DNA from: Branchiostoma floridae | Taxonomy: Eukaryota > Chordata > Leptocardii > Amphioxiformes > Branchiostomatidae | DNA: 64,000 nucleotides | Reading direction: 5' to 3' | Assembly: GCF_000003815.2 (NCBI RefSeq) | Contig: NC_049995.1 | Span: 12,046,957-12,110,956 of the forward strand | In this document: positions 21,720 through 32,188 of the stretch, piece by piece | How positions within the stretch are numbered: position 1 is the stretch's first letter | How the letters are laid out: every line of letters begins with the position of its first letter | Notes under the pieces: model-generated | What the model saw: only the letters and a program-made list of their open reading frames with translations | The model's database searches: none | What the model was told of the DNA's origin: nothing | Made by a program: the position numbers and the translations under genes

Positions 21720-22160
21720 GTGGAAGAGGTTGGATTGGAAGGGGTAGGGTTCAAACATCTGGATTGGAACTAGGGTAGGGTTTGGGCAATTTTGAATTGG
21801 GACTAGGGAGGGTTTCGGCAACTTTGGATTGAAACCGGAAGAGTTTTGGCAATTTTGGTTTCGAACTAGGAAGGGCTTGGGCAATTTTAGATTGAAACTA
21901 GTGTAGGGTTTGGGTTAATTTGGATTGGAAACTAGGGAGGATTATGGCTCATTTTGGATTAGGAGCAGGGAGAGTTTGAGCAACTTTGGATGGAACCAGA
22001 AGAGTTTTGGCAATTTTGGAAGGAAATAGGGTAGGGTGTGAGTGAGGATGTTAAAATGGTGTAAGCAATTTCTGGATTGGAACTAGGGTAGAGTGTGAGC
22101 CAGGAGGTTAAAGATGGTGTAAGCAATTTCTGGATTGGAACTAGGGAAGGGACAGAACCT
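21720..22160. repeat. Minisatellite-like tract after copy B
   Basis: Paralogous to 13690-14010: variants of TTGGAACTAGGGTAGGGT and TTTGGGCAATTTTGGATTG recur throughout. It is longer than the copy A tract. Confidence 0.75.
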
Positions 22161-22503
22161 TCTTTTTCATCTTTTCCACCCCCACCCCCCTCCACATTTA
22201 TTTTATTTTTTTGGAACAGCCCTTTGTAGATCCGCTCGTATATGACTTCACTGACTCCGAGTCCATGTCATCACAGGCAGTTGTTGTTGTGTGGTGCTTG
22301 TTTACCATGATGCCTCATCTAACGTTATTTTGTAGAAATGCATAACGGTGGCAAAAATATATCATTTAAGTAACGTTAAAAGTACCATCTGTAATCATCA
22401 ACAGAGTCGAAATGTACATTGTTGCACGCATAGCCAGTATACCAATAGCAAGGCTCGTCCGATGTTACACAAGACAAGGAACCGATATTTTCTTGTAAAT
22501 AAT

Positions 22504-22628
22504 AGCTACTCTCCAAGAAGAGGTTCGGCTCCGGCTGTTTTGTGACGTGTTTTAGACGTTTTTATATGCCCAAAAGGCCTAAACACACGTAAAAACAGCC
22601 GATGCCAAACCTCTGCTTGGAGAGTAGT
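22504..22628. mobile_element. MITE-like element, copy B counterpart of 14337-14465
   Basis: ACTCTCCAAGAAGAGGTTCG at the left pairs with the inverted CCAAACCTCTGCTTGGAGAGT at the right; inside, GGCTGTTTTGTGAC pairs with AAAACAGCC. It predates the A/B duplication because both copies carry it. Confidence 0.75.
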
Positions 22629-22748
22629 ATAATGTGTGGTGTGGTGTGGAACCACTGCGGGGATTGAAGCCATTAAAAAGTGAAAACGGCACCTGTGTTC
22701 TTTCTTTCTTAGAAAAGTAAGAATAATCCACACGCATGTGGTCTTGAG

Positions 22749-22857
22749 CTAGCCTGACTAAAATCGCGCCCCTAGCGGCCGGCCCTACGATTGCCGCCGC
22801 TCTCGGGGAGGGGGTCATTAACCCCAGCCAGCGAGAGCTTGTGTAAACACAGGCTAG
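22749..22857. mobile_element. 109-bp MITE with 7-bp target-site duplication
   Basis: The element begins CTAGCCTG and ends CAGGCTAG, and is flanked by TCTTGAG at 22742-22748 and 22858-22864. The paralogous position near 14580 reads straight through with one TCTTGAG, so the insertion followed the A/B duplication. It is GC-rich and non-coding. Confidence 0.85.
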
Positions 22858-23150
22858 TCTTGAGCAAAATGTCATTTCTGGCAGATACAATTCCTTACGC
22901 TTTATGCGACGTCAAGAAGACAACATGCATGACTCTGTTAACTTAGACCAAGTTTGGCTGTAAAAACTTGGTAAAAATGACCGATGAACTTTCCCCTACT
23001 TCGCTCCTGTTATGTTCTTGGGCCGATAAGCGTTAGCAGGCAAACGCATGCATGATTTTTTGTAACAAGAGTTTTCTTAAACAAGTATTCTTACTGATCC
23101 TTGCTATAGTAGTCTTGTGCTGTGTCTCGGACATACTAGTATACGTAGTT

Positions 23151-23238
23151 CCTTCGATAGCTCAGTTGGTAGAGCGGAGGACTGTAGCGGACCCTTGTTG
23201 GCATCCTTAGGTCGCTGGTTCGAATCCGGCTCGAAGGA
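23151..23238 (+). tRNA. tRNA-Tyr (GTA) with a 15-nt intron
   Basis: Identical in mature sequence to the genes at 14859 and 15928, with the intron CGGACCCTTGTTGGC. It lies downstream of copy B at the position that the 14859 gene holds after copy A. Confidence 0.95.
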
Positions 23239-23834
23239 AAATTTTTAAAAAGAATTTTCATTTTATTCTCTATTATTGTATATACTCAACATCAGTTCCG
23301 GGACAGGCGGTGTAATGAAGGATTATGGAAATACCTTCAGAAAAAATGTGATATAGTCAATAAGTGTTATGATAAAAACTATTGCCATGTCGACGGTTTT
23401 CTTGTTTATAGGTATTAATGATTTTTGCTGTAGGTGTGTTGTATATGTGTGCTATCGTTTCGCTTGGTATGTATGAAGATTGTTTTACGCGATAGATGTT
23501 TTTAGGGCATTTTTTGTGGTTGCCAATGAAGCGTCCTGAGGTGCCGCCAAAAATTGTATTTCCAAAATGGAATTTCGTATGTCATATACAAAAAGCACAT
23601 GCTGTATGTACATGTAAAAGTTTTCATGTTCACGTAAAAGTACCTCCTCGCATAACACTGCTACTGTCTTATCGTTACATAGACGATCTGTAAAGCCCTA
23701 CCTTTGACAAATTAATTATCACTAGAAAGTATATGACGTATATGACTGTTTAGCCACAGTCGGCGCTGTAGAGCTGATATAAATTAGGATTTTACCATGG
23801 TCAATATTTACCGAATAAGGCCATATATAAGCTA
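23239..23834. other. Spacer between convergent copies B and C
   Basis: This segment up to about 23700 is the partner of the inverted block at 15570-15927. From 23700 to the stop codon of copy C I see no gene or repeat. Confidence 0.5.
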
Positions 23835-26434
23835 TCATATCTGCGTCATGGTCCCATTGAGTACAAAATCTGGTCGGCTGATCTCCTCGTAATTGACATG
23901 ATCAAGAATCTTTGAAATGATCCCTGTCTCCCATTGCCCCAACCAGCTTTCCCCCCGACCGGGGCCCCTACTGGCGAGCGAATGTCCAGCCTGACTGTTG
24001 AACCCAAACACTTCTCGTATCTTCAGTTTTGTATCCTCATCGACACATTGGATGCCAAGACTCTCGATGACTTTGGCGACCATCTCCTCCTTGTGTTTAC
24101 AAAGCTCTTCGTATCTCAGAATCACGTCGAAACATTGGTGGGCATCTGTTTTCGTCAGCTCGTGGGCTTTCTGCATGTACTCGAGCCAGATGAATGTAGC
24201 TAACCATACAACTCCATGTGGGACAGGGATGCACCTGAACACCGGGTTATCCCATGGAGAATTTGGTGCCCAATGAAGTAAGTTGTTGAGATAGAAAGAA
24301 TCTAGTCTAAGGGCTGTTATCAACCAATATTTCCAGTAGCTTCTCTCGGCCATAACGTGAGCCCAAGAGTCCACCGTACCAAGAAGGTTCCGGTAAAGTA
24401 AGACGGTCTTCACTTCTGGCAAGGCCTTCCGCAACAGATCCGCTATAAGGAAAACCTGTGGACACAAGTAAAGTGGAGTTTATCGGTATTGCATGTGATA
24501 CACGCGGCTTGAAAGAAACAAATAAGAACATAACCACAAACTTTAACCTTTTCAGTAAATTACGTTATGAATGCAGACTTAACTTGACATACGTAGGTGC
24601 GTATATTTATGAATTAAAAATGATGGAAAACGCCAAGTGCTCGGATAACAAATGTGATTTTAACCCATTGACTAAACTAACCTGTCCGCGCATTTTGTAA
24701 CAAGTGATAGTTTTGGAAGGGTCTGTCTGCAATAGACTGTAGTTGAACAGGGTGTTGATGTGCCGAATGAGCTCCAACAACATCTCCGTGACGTCTTCAG
24801 GCATGGCTTTCTTTGACAGGACGTACCTAGAAATGTTGGCGTACACGTCAGATTCGGACAAAGTGTGCATCTGGCCACTTGCTTCTAGCGCCTTGATCAG
24901 TAGAGTAGAACCGCAGCGTACTGGACATTGGTAAACGAGTGGAGGAGTTAGAACTTCGTCAAATGATTCATTAGTTCAATTGGAGAGGTTCATCAGTCAT
25001 GTATGAATACAGTTACAACAATATTCTTTCAACAGTGACGTTTTTAAAGGCATAGATACTTCCAAATTCCAGTGAGACTAGGTCATTCCATGAACAATTA
25101 TACAAGATAAACTGACAGCCATCGAAAATTTGGAGGCATGTGCCAATGCCATAAAAACCGCCACTGTTTGAAGCATATTTTAGGAACTGTATTCATAAGT
25201 TTGTTTTAGCCATTTCTGCTCACAGTCATATTCTGATCTAAATGATATTTGTAATGGCGTCCGTCTAGCCTGTTAATTTATTTTTTGATATTAAAGGTGA
25301 ATCAAGGACGAAAGAATAGATAAATAGCCATCTGGTGCCATTACACCTTCTTTACCAGCCAGTATTTCTAACGAGTAATAAGTGCATTTACAACTTACGC
25401 GTTATATGGACGAAAATAGTATTGACGTGCGCCACGTCCTCGGCAACCTCAGCAGCCACACCTGCCAACTGGGAGAACGGAATCACCAGCAGTTCCTCGG
25501 CTTGTCGTCGTAAGGCCTTCAGCCGGGGAAAATAACAATCGGAGTAATAATTTACATTTTTTTTTTAAATTTTCACGCAGTTTTCTTTTAATCACGGCTA
25601 CAGTGTAAATTTCATAGACATCCTCTGCTGACTCCAAATTTAATGTTTCACTTCTTCAAGTACAGTTAAGGCTACCACAATATTTTGATTTTTGCCTTTT
25701 GGTACTTTCCCGTCATGTTCACTATCTCCAGATGTTTTTTTAATCAGGCAAAAATCAATGTTTTCCATAAACTTACTGTGGCCTAAAGTACTGAGAACAT
25801 TATCACCATTACATAACTAATGACAACTACATAACTCGAATAGCAAGTTGTATAATTTAAACTCAAAAGGTTATGAAACTGTTTCAATCATGATCAGATA
25901 TGAATAATTGTTTTGCTTTTCTCGGGAAAGGGGGTCTTCTATATATATAGCTAGTGGCCTACTTACAAATAGTTTTATATCACCAGTACCGGTTCTTTGT
26001 TTAACGTTTTCTCCAAGCAGAGATTCGGCTCAAGCTTTTTTTTTACGTACTTTTCTACATTTTGCCTGCCTTTCTGTTTTGTGACATTTTGACGAAAATG
26101 CATGAAATGCGTCAAAACATCTGGAGCCCAACCTCTGCTTGGAGAGTAACTTTCAAACAAAGAAGTATTATCTTTGTAGTTTTACCTCCCTGAAGAAAGG
26201 ATATCCTTTAAAAGTTAACATTTCTTTTGGCTTGACCAACACAAGCGCCCTGGTCTGGAAATCAGCACAACACACGAAGAAGTCGCGGCCGTGGGCCCTG
26301 AAGAAGCTGACTGGGTTGTCGACTGGTACTTTTGCCTCCACTGGCTCAAAGTCATCCATGCTTGTTGGCTTCAACAGATGAAGCCCCATGCTGTGGTAGA
26401 CCCTTTTGCATCGTACTCGCCGTAGATACGCCAT
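23835..26434 (-). CDS. Sulfotransferase-like P-loop protein, copy C (408 aa), inverted
   Basis: On the minus strand, exons 26434-26186, 25516-25399, 24920-24682 and 24455-23835 join in phase to 408 codons plus stop. The start MAYLRRVRCKRVYHSMG and the motifs RCGSTLL and YRNLLGTVDSW match copies A and B. It is the most divergent copy: exon 1 ends differently (EMLTFKGYPFFRE), the codon split by intron 2 encodes Leu rather than Met, and exon 4 lacks three residues around the Ser-rich linker (SLASRGPGRGES). It is convergent with copy B. No stop or frameshift is seen, so it is probably functional. Function as for the other copies, inferred only. Confidence 0.85.
26007..26148. mobile_element. TIR element in intron 1 of copy C
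   Basis: TCTCCAAGCAGAGATTCGGC at the left pairs with the inverted GCCCAACCTCTGCTTGGAGA at the right. Copy B has the homologous element in the same intron position (19245-19380), so it was present in the ancestor of at least B and C. Confidence 0.65.
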
Positions 26435-26560
26435 CGTTGTATTCAGAGGTGTTTCTTTCTAGAACAAATAATTTATATATTACATTAGCCAGACATATAC
26501 AGTGGACTTAAAAACAAAGGGATTGAGACAAATGATAACTAAGCAAATGAAATAGAATAA
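26435..26560 (-). promoter_or_regulatory. Promoter-proximal block, copy C
   Basis: Reverse complement of the block found upstream of copies A and B, ending near TTTCATTTGCTTAGTTATC. Upstream of it (26561-27480) I recognise nothing. Confidence 0.45.
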
Positions 26561-27480
26561 GGTCAGTTCCTTAACTATGAATCACCGTCTCTTTATTTAC
26601 CAATTGCCCTTATACAATTAAAAGCTGCTAAATTTACTTTGATTTGGTATTGCCATGCCCCCCATATGTATGTATTAAATATGTCCAAAATTCTTGATGG
26701 TACTAGTATTTTACTCCATAAAAACCATCGGGCCCAAAGAACAATGATTATATGGTAGCTAAAATCTAGCTAATACTTTAATTACAATACGCGAAATCAG
26801 GCGAAAATTAATGCGCGCGTGGATGTCATCCATGAAATCTACTTGCTGTGTCCTTAACAACAAATCACCAGCCCCATAGCTTCTACAATTAACGTTAAAT
26901 ATTTGACATAAAGGAATTTGCTAAGCCTGATCAAAATGTCTAAATTACAATCGCTATGAAGAAAATGAAGATGTGCATTGCATCTTCAACCTAAAATAGC
27001 ACCTTCTTGGTCAGAGTGGTAAGTAAGTTGGGCAACCAGTAGCTTATCATCACCAACTTACCTGCAATGAAAATATCCAAAACGAAAATTGACCGAGGAT
27101 TCAAAAGAAGTAGAAGTTTACGTTCCTGCTAACGACGATCGATGCATGCACAACACATCGCAGATGTATTTACAACAAGAACGTATACTATTTTTATATG
27201 TATATATAAATTCGCCCAGTGTCTTATCTTCCGCACGCACTGTAGATGCATTAACTTTTGCGATGGCTATGATTCGATATAGAAGGGAGAAAAAGAGATT
27301 TCACATTGTTTTTAGTTCTCAGTTGGGATAATTCTATAGTACGGATAGAAAATACAGTGGAATAGAAACGCATATTCGCCATGTTATAGATTCTTAGTCG
27401 CCAAAACATTTAAATCATAGTGAAAGTTTACAGATTTACGATAGCCGTGTATATCTATATACCCGTCGACAGTAACGCAA

Positions 27481-27740
27481 TACCACGCCCAGCTGTTGTC
27501 AGCTTATGAGGTCAAGATCTTGGGCGCACTGTAAATGCGTTTAAGTTCGCGGGGATTTAATTTCGCGGTAGGGGGTAAGGACTGTTCGCGGTGGTTTTAA
27601 TTTCGCGGTAGCAACATGCACTGTAGTCTCTTACTGCCATGGAAAAAAATTTTCTCGGTGGTTTTAAGTTCGCAGTAAAAGTTCTCAACGCGAAAACCGC
27701 AAACGTAAAACCACAGCGAAAATTTCTGAAATTTACAGTA
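27481..27740. repeat. Repeat rich in TTTAATTTCGCGGTA phrases
   Basis: GGTTTTAATTTCGCGGTA-like phrases occur in direct and inverted orientation (TTTCGCGG; GCGAAAACCGC). This resembles foldback repeat sequence. No gene is seen. Confidence 0.45.
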
Positions 27741-27837
27741 GTCGAGCGACGTGAATTTGAAACTCTCACAGCACGCAAAACGCTTAAAATAGAGAATGTC
27801 ATCAAGTCAGCGGTCATCAACTATCGGTTCCATCTTG

Positions 27838-27979
27838 CCTCTACCAGGCTGAGCGGATCGGTGGTCTAGTAGTAGAAATTGCACAAATAGAGTCAATAGT
27901 ATGCTAAGGCAGTCGTACTTTTTGACCCTATTTGGCCAATTTCTACTATTAGACCACCGATCCACGGAGCCTGGTAGAT
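27838..27979. mobile_element. Small TIR element
   Basis: CTACCAGGCTGAGCGGATCG-type sequence at the left and its inverse (CGATCCACGGAGCCTGGTAG) at the right enclose a second inverted pair (GGTGGTCTARTAGTAGAAATT). It is about 142 bp and non-coding. Confidence 0.7.
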
Positions 27980-28439
27980 GCTTTAGAGGCTTTATTCGTC
28001 CATTAGCTGTGATACAAGATTATACACCGCTAGTCTTCCTGGACATAAATGTTCACACATGACATAACGTATATATATCAGGCTACGTTCCGTCGTGTAG
28101 TGTGATCGTTCAGTGGTAACCATGTGATGTCACGGTTATATTTTGAACCCTTCAGTACCCTACGTAATGCCTTAACCCTTAATTAGCTGTCAGAGTTTCA
28201 GCCCACACTAAAGGATTCTTACTAAAAATGGGCAGCGAAGTGCATCGTTGGGATATGCCAAAGGTGTTATTTCACACAATTATGACAAGATATGTCAAAT
28301 AGGCCTTCTTGTATCCAGACGTACAGTTAATGGGCCTTATAAATTTTTAGTGCTGAATGTTTTTTCCTGTTTTCTTTACTTTGCTCCTCCCTGTTGCAAC
28401 TAGCTATCCACTCGAGACGTCCGTAGTGCTTTTTATGTC

Positions 28440-28617
28440 TTCTACGCTTTTATTTTAATTTTGTTCCTTCTTTATCATTTCCTTCCTTCATTCCTTCCTT
28501 CCCTCCTTCATTCATTCCTTCCTTCCTTCCTTCATTCATTCATTCATTCGGTCCATCATTCATTCGGTCCATCATTAATCCGTTCGTCAAACCATTTATT
28601 GATTTATCCAATCTTTC
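28440..28617. repeat. CCTT/CATT simple-sequence tract
   Basis: CCTTCCTTC and ATTCATTCATTC runs dominate 28475-28560. 27980-28440 shows no gene. Confidence 0.7.
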
Positions 28618-30076
28618 GTTGAAATAAACAACTATGTCCTGTTCTAAACCGGAATGTTAAAAAAAGCATCAACATATAACGTATCATTCAATTCAAGTCT
28701 AATGTAACAAGAAATGTGGGTGATAATAATGCCACTAAATGCAGGAACCTCCAAAATTCCAGACGCCTTGCGTTTCTGACCAAAATTACGAACGGTTCTT
28801 GATTAGCCACCGATTCGAAGAGAAGACACATCGACCTTCTCCTTAGTCTCCCAGCAGACCCAACGGTGCCTTAGAGATATTATCAAAGCAAAAGAGTATA
28901 GCCGGCCAAATGGAGATAGCCGACTAAGGGAGTGAAACGGGCACCTGGTGCCGCCATACCAAGTCCCTGGCCAGCTTCGATAGTAGTTCTAAGGCACCTT
29001 AGGGTCTGCTTGGCAATCACAGAAAGGAAAGTTACAACATTCCTGTAGCCATGGGTGAGGGATGTAAGCCGATAGCCCATAAACTGACTTTCAACTTCAG
29101 TCAGAGACTCTTCTTTTCATCTTGTTCCTATTTATTTATTTATTTATTTATTTATTCGCTGAAATAAACAAGTATGTCCTTTTCTAAACCCGAATGTTCA
29201 AAAGACAGCGTCAATATGTAACGCACAATTCAATTCAAGTCTTGCTAAGGTAACGAGAAGTGTGGTTGATAATAATGCCACTAAATGCAGGAACCTCCAA
29301 AATTTCAAACGCCTTGCGTTTCTGACCAAAATTACGAACGGTTCTTGATTAGCCACCGATTCGAAGAGGAGACAAGTCGACATTTTCCTGACAATAGCAG
29401 AAAGGAAAGTTACAACATTCCTGTAACCATGGGCGGGCAATGTAACCAGACAGCCCAAACTGGTTTTCAACTTCAGTCAGAGACTCTTCTTTTCATCTTG
29501 TTCCTATTTATTTATCTTTTTATCTATTTATTCATTCGTTGAAATAAACAAGTATGTCGTGTTCTAAACCTAAATGTTCAAAAGACAGCATAGCGCACAA
29601 TTCAAGTCTTGCTAAGGTAACGAGAAGTGTGGTTGATAATAATGCCACTAAATGCAGGAACCTCCAAAATTTCAAACGCCTTGCGTTTCTGACCAATTAC
29701 GAACGGTTTTTGATTAGCCACCGATTCGAAGAGAAGACACATCGACCTTCTCATGACAATCACAGAAAGGAAAGTTACAACATTCCTGTAACCATGGGCG
29801 GGGGATGTAACCAGACAGCCCGAACTGGTTTACTACTTCAGTCAGAGACTCTTCTTTTCATCTTGTTTCCATTTATTTATCTTTTTATCTATTTATTCAT
29901 TCGTTGAAATAGACAAGTATGTCGTGTTCTAAACCTAAACGTTCAAAAGACAGCATCAATATATAACGCGCAATTCATGTCTTGCTAAGGTAACGAAAAG
30001 TGTGGATGATAGTAATGCCATTAGATACTGGAACCTTCGAAATTGCGTTTCTGACCAAATTACGAACGGTTTTTGA
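28618..30076 (-). repeat. Tandem array of duplicated sulfatase terminal-exon tails
   Basis: Units of roughly 365-380 bp start with GAAATARACAASTATGTC near 28620, 29160, 29540 and 29905. Each contains, on the minus strand, the last ~45 codons of the neighbouring sulfatase plus its 3' flank. The true gene end is the last unit (30077-30212). The three extra units keep the frame through QECCNFPFC to LRIGG and a stop (28804, 29349 and 29714), except that unit 1 is split by a MITE. They lack the rest of the exon and a convincing acceptor. Confidence 0.85.
28851..29013. mobile_element. MITE-like insertion in array unit 1
   Basis: CCAGCAGACCC...GGTGCCTTAGA at the left pairs with the inverted TCTAAGGCACCTTAGGGTCT plus GCTTGG at the right. 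Units 2-4 lack the 163-bp insert, so it arrived after unit 1 formed. Confidence 0.75.
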
Positions 30077-32039
30077 TCAGCCACCGATTCGAAGAGGAGA
30101 CAAGTCGACATTTTCCTGACAACCACAGAAAGGAAAGTTACAACATTCCTGTAACCATGGGCGGGGGAGGTAACCCGACAGCCCGAACTGGTTTTCTACT
30201 TCAGTCAGAGACATTTTATGCTCTTCTACAGCCTTTTTGATGACGTTGAGGACGTCAGGGTCAGAGGCGGCGCTGATTGGTCGATCTTCAACGGGATCGT
30301 TAGTGACGTCATACAACAATGGCGGATCGTTGTAGGTGACCCCCTGACCTGTGCACTGGCAGATGGCCAGAGAGTAGCAGCCCGTGGTGCCCGGATCCCA
30401 GTTGTAGGAAACAAAGTGGGCTTTCCACGTCACGTTTCCTGCATTAAAAAACGAAAAAAATGAGGGTTACTATCAATTAACCATTAAAGCATACAAACAG
30501 CAAACAAACAAACAAACAAACAAGCAAACAAGCCTTACCTTCCCTGCACCTGTACCTAGCATGTGGATGTTTCCCACACTGGTAGTGACACAAGCATGTT
30601 ATGATACAAACTGCAAGCAAACAAACAAACAAACAAGCTCACCTTCCCTTGGCCTGTACCTAACGGCGTGCAGATAGTCTGCACAGTAGTGGAACAGGAA
30701 GTCGTGTGGAGACGGTTGCTTGGCCCCGCCTAGCAACGGCAGGATGTTCCGCCCGTCCATCACCCTGTCCTGGGGAAGTGGGGCCTTGAGGATGTCTGCT
30801 ACCGTGGGGAAAATGTCCATCTGGCTGGTGGCCTCTGTTACTACAGTACCGGGCTTGATTTTCCTGTGAAAATTAAGAAGAAAACAAATTTCGTCAAGGC
30901 AGATCATAAAAATAGTCTGATTATGTAAATGATTCCCACATTTACATAACATAATGCTTGGTTATGTACACATTTAGATACCTTACACTGGTCAAAATGT
31001 TGATTAATCGATTGCGCAATCATTTACCATTTAGAAGAATTCTACATTAGAACTTTTTACATTAATTATGCAAATGAGGGGCGTATTTGCATAATTTATA
31101 TCTATTAATGTTCCACAAGCCACAAACTGCATATATGACAGGTATTTGAGTCCTACAATGGCAACCACTACAAATATACTAGTAGATTTCCCTCATTAAT
31201 TATGCAAATTAATTGCCAGTTTGCATAATTTGCACTTGATTATGTACATCTTTGTCTAAGCTACCTACATACCGAATTTCATCTAAATTTGTCGTTCCCT
31301 TGTCCAGTTATCCTCGTTAGAAGATTTTGAGAAAAACGCCCCTGCAGTTCCAGAGCAACCTGCTAGGGGACCCAAACATGCACAACATATTTCTCACGTC
31401 ACAAGCTATCTGCCACCAAAAAATCAAGACCATAGCACATCCAGATCAAAGAACAGAATTTCTGATGCAGTACCAGGGTCACGTACCAGGGGGCCAAAAT
31501 TGACCTTGACCTTCGTCTTTACAACATCTACCAATATGCCAAATATCATGGCAATCCGTCCAGAGGTTCTTGAGTTATGCTGACCACAAATATCCGGAAA
31601 CACAAACACACAGGCACATACACACACATTCAGACACGCTCAAAACTATATCTCCATTTTTCATGGAGATAACTAGACCCCAATCGCGATGATGTCACGG
31701 TGACGCAGTGGTAGGCAAAAAGCAGGTGTTTGTCAAACGATTGATGTACATATTAACCGGTAATTTGATCTGCTAATTTAAATGTCAATTTTTAATCCAA
31801 TTTACTAACGTCTTGGTAGGCACCAACCGCCGAATACCCCTATATAAACAACAACAGCGATCGCTCGTATTCATTTGCTAAATGATCTCTGCAAATGAAA
31901 CGAACGATACGATTGATAATTGCGTTTGTCAACTACCAGTTAGACCAGGTGTGTGTGTGTGCGCGCGCGCGTGTGTGTGTGTGTTCGTGTGTGTGTGTAT
32001 GTGCGTGTAAGTGTGTGTGTGTGCGTGTGCGTGTGTGGG

Positions 32040-32073
<34 letters not shown>

Positions 32074-32151
32074 CGTGTGTGTGTGTATGTGCGTGTAAGT
32101 GTAAGTGTGTGTGTGCGTGTGTGTGAGTGAGAGAGTGTGTGTGTGTGTGTA

Positions 32152-32188
<37 letters not shown>

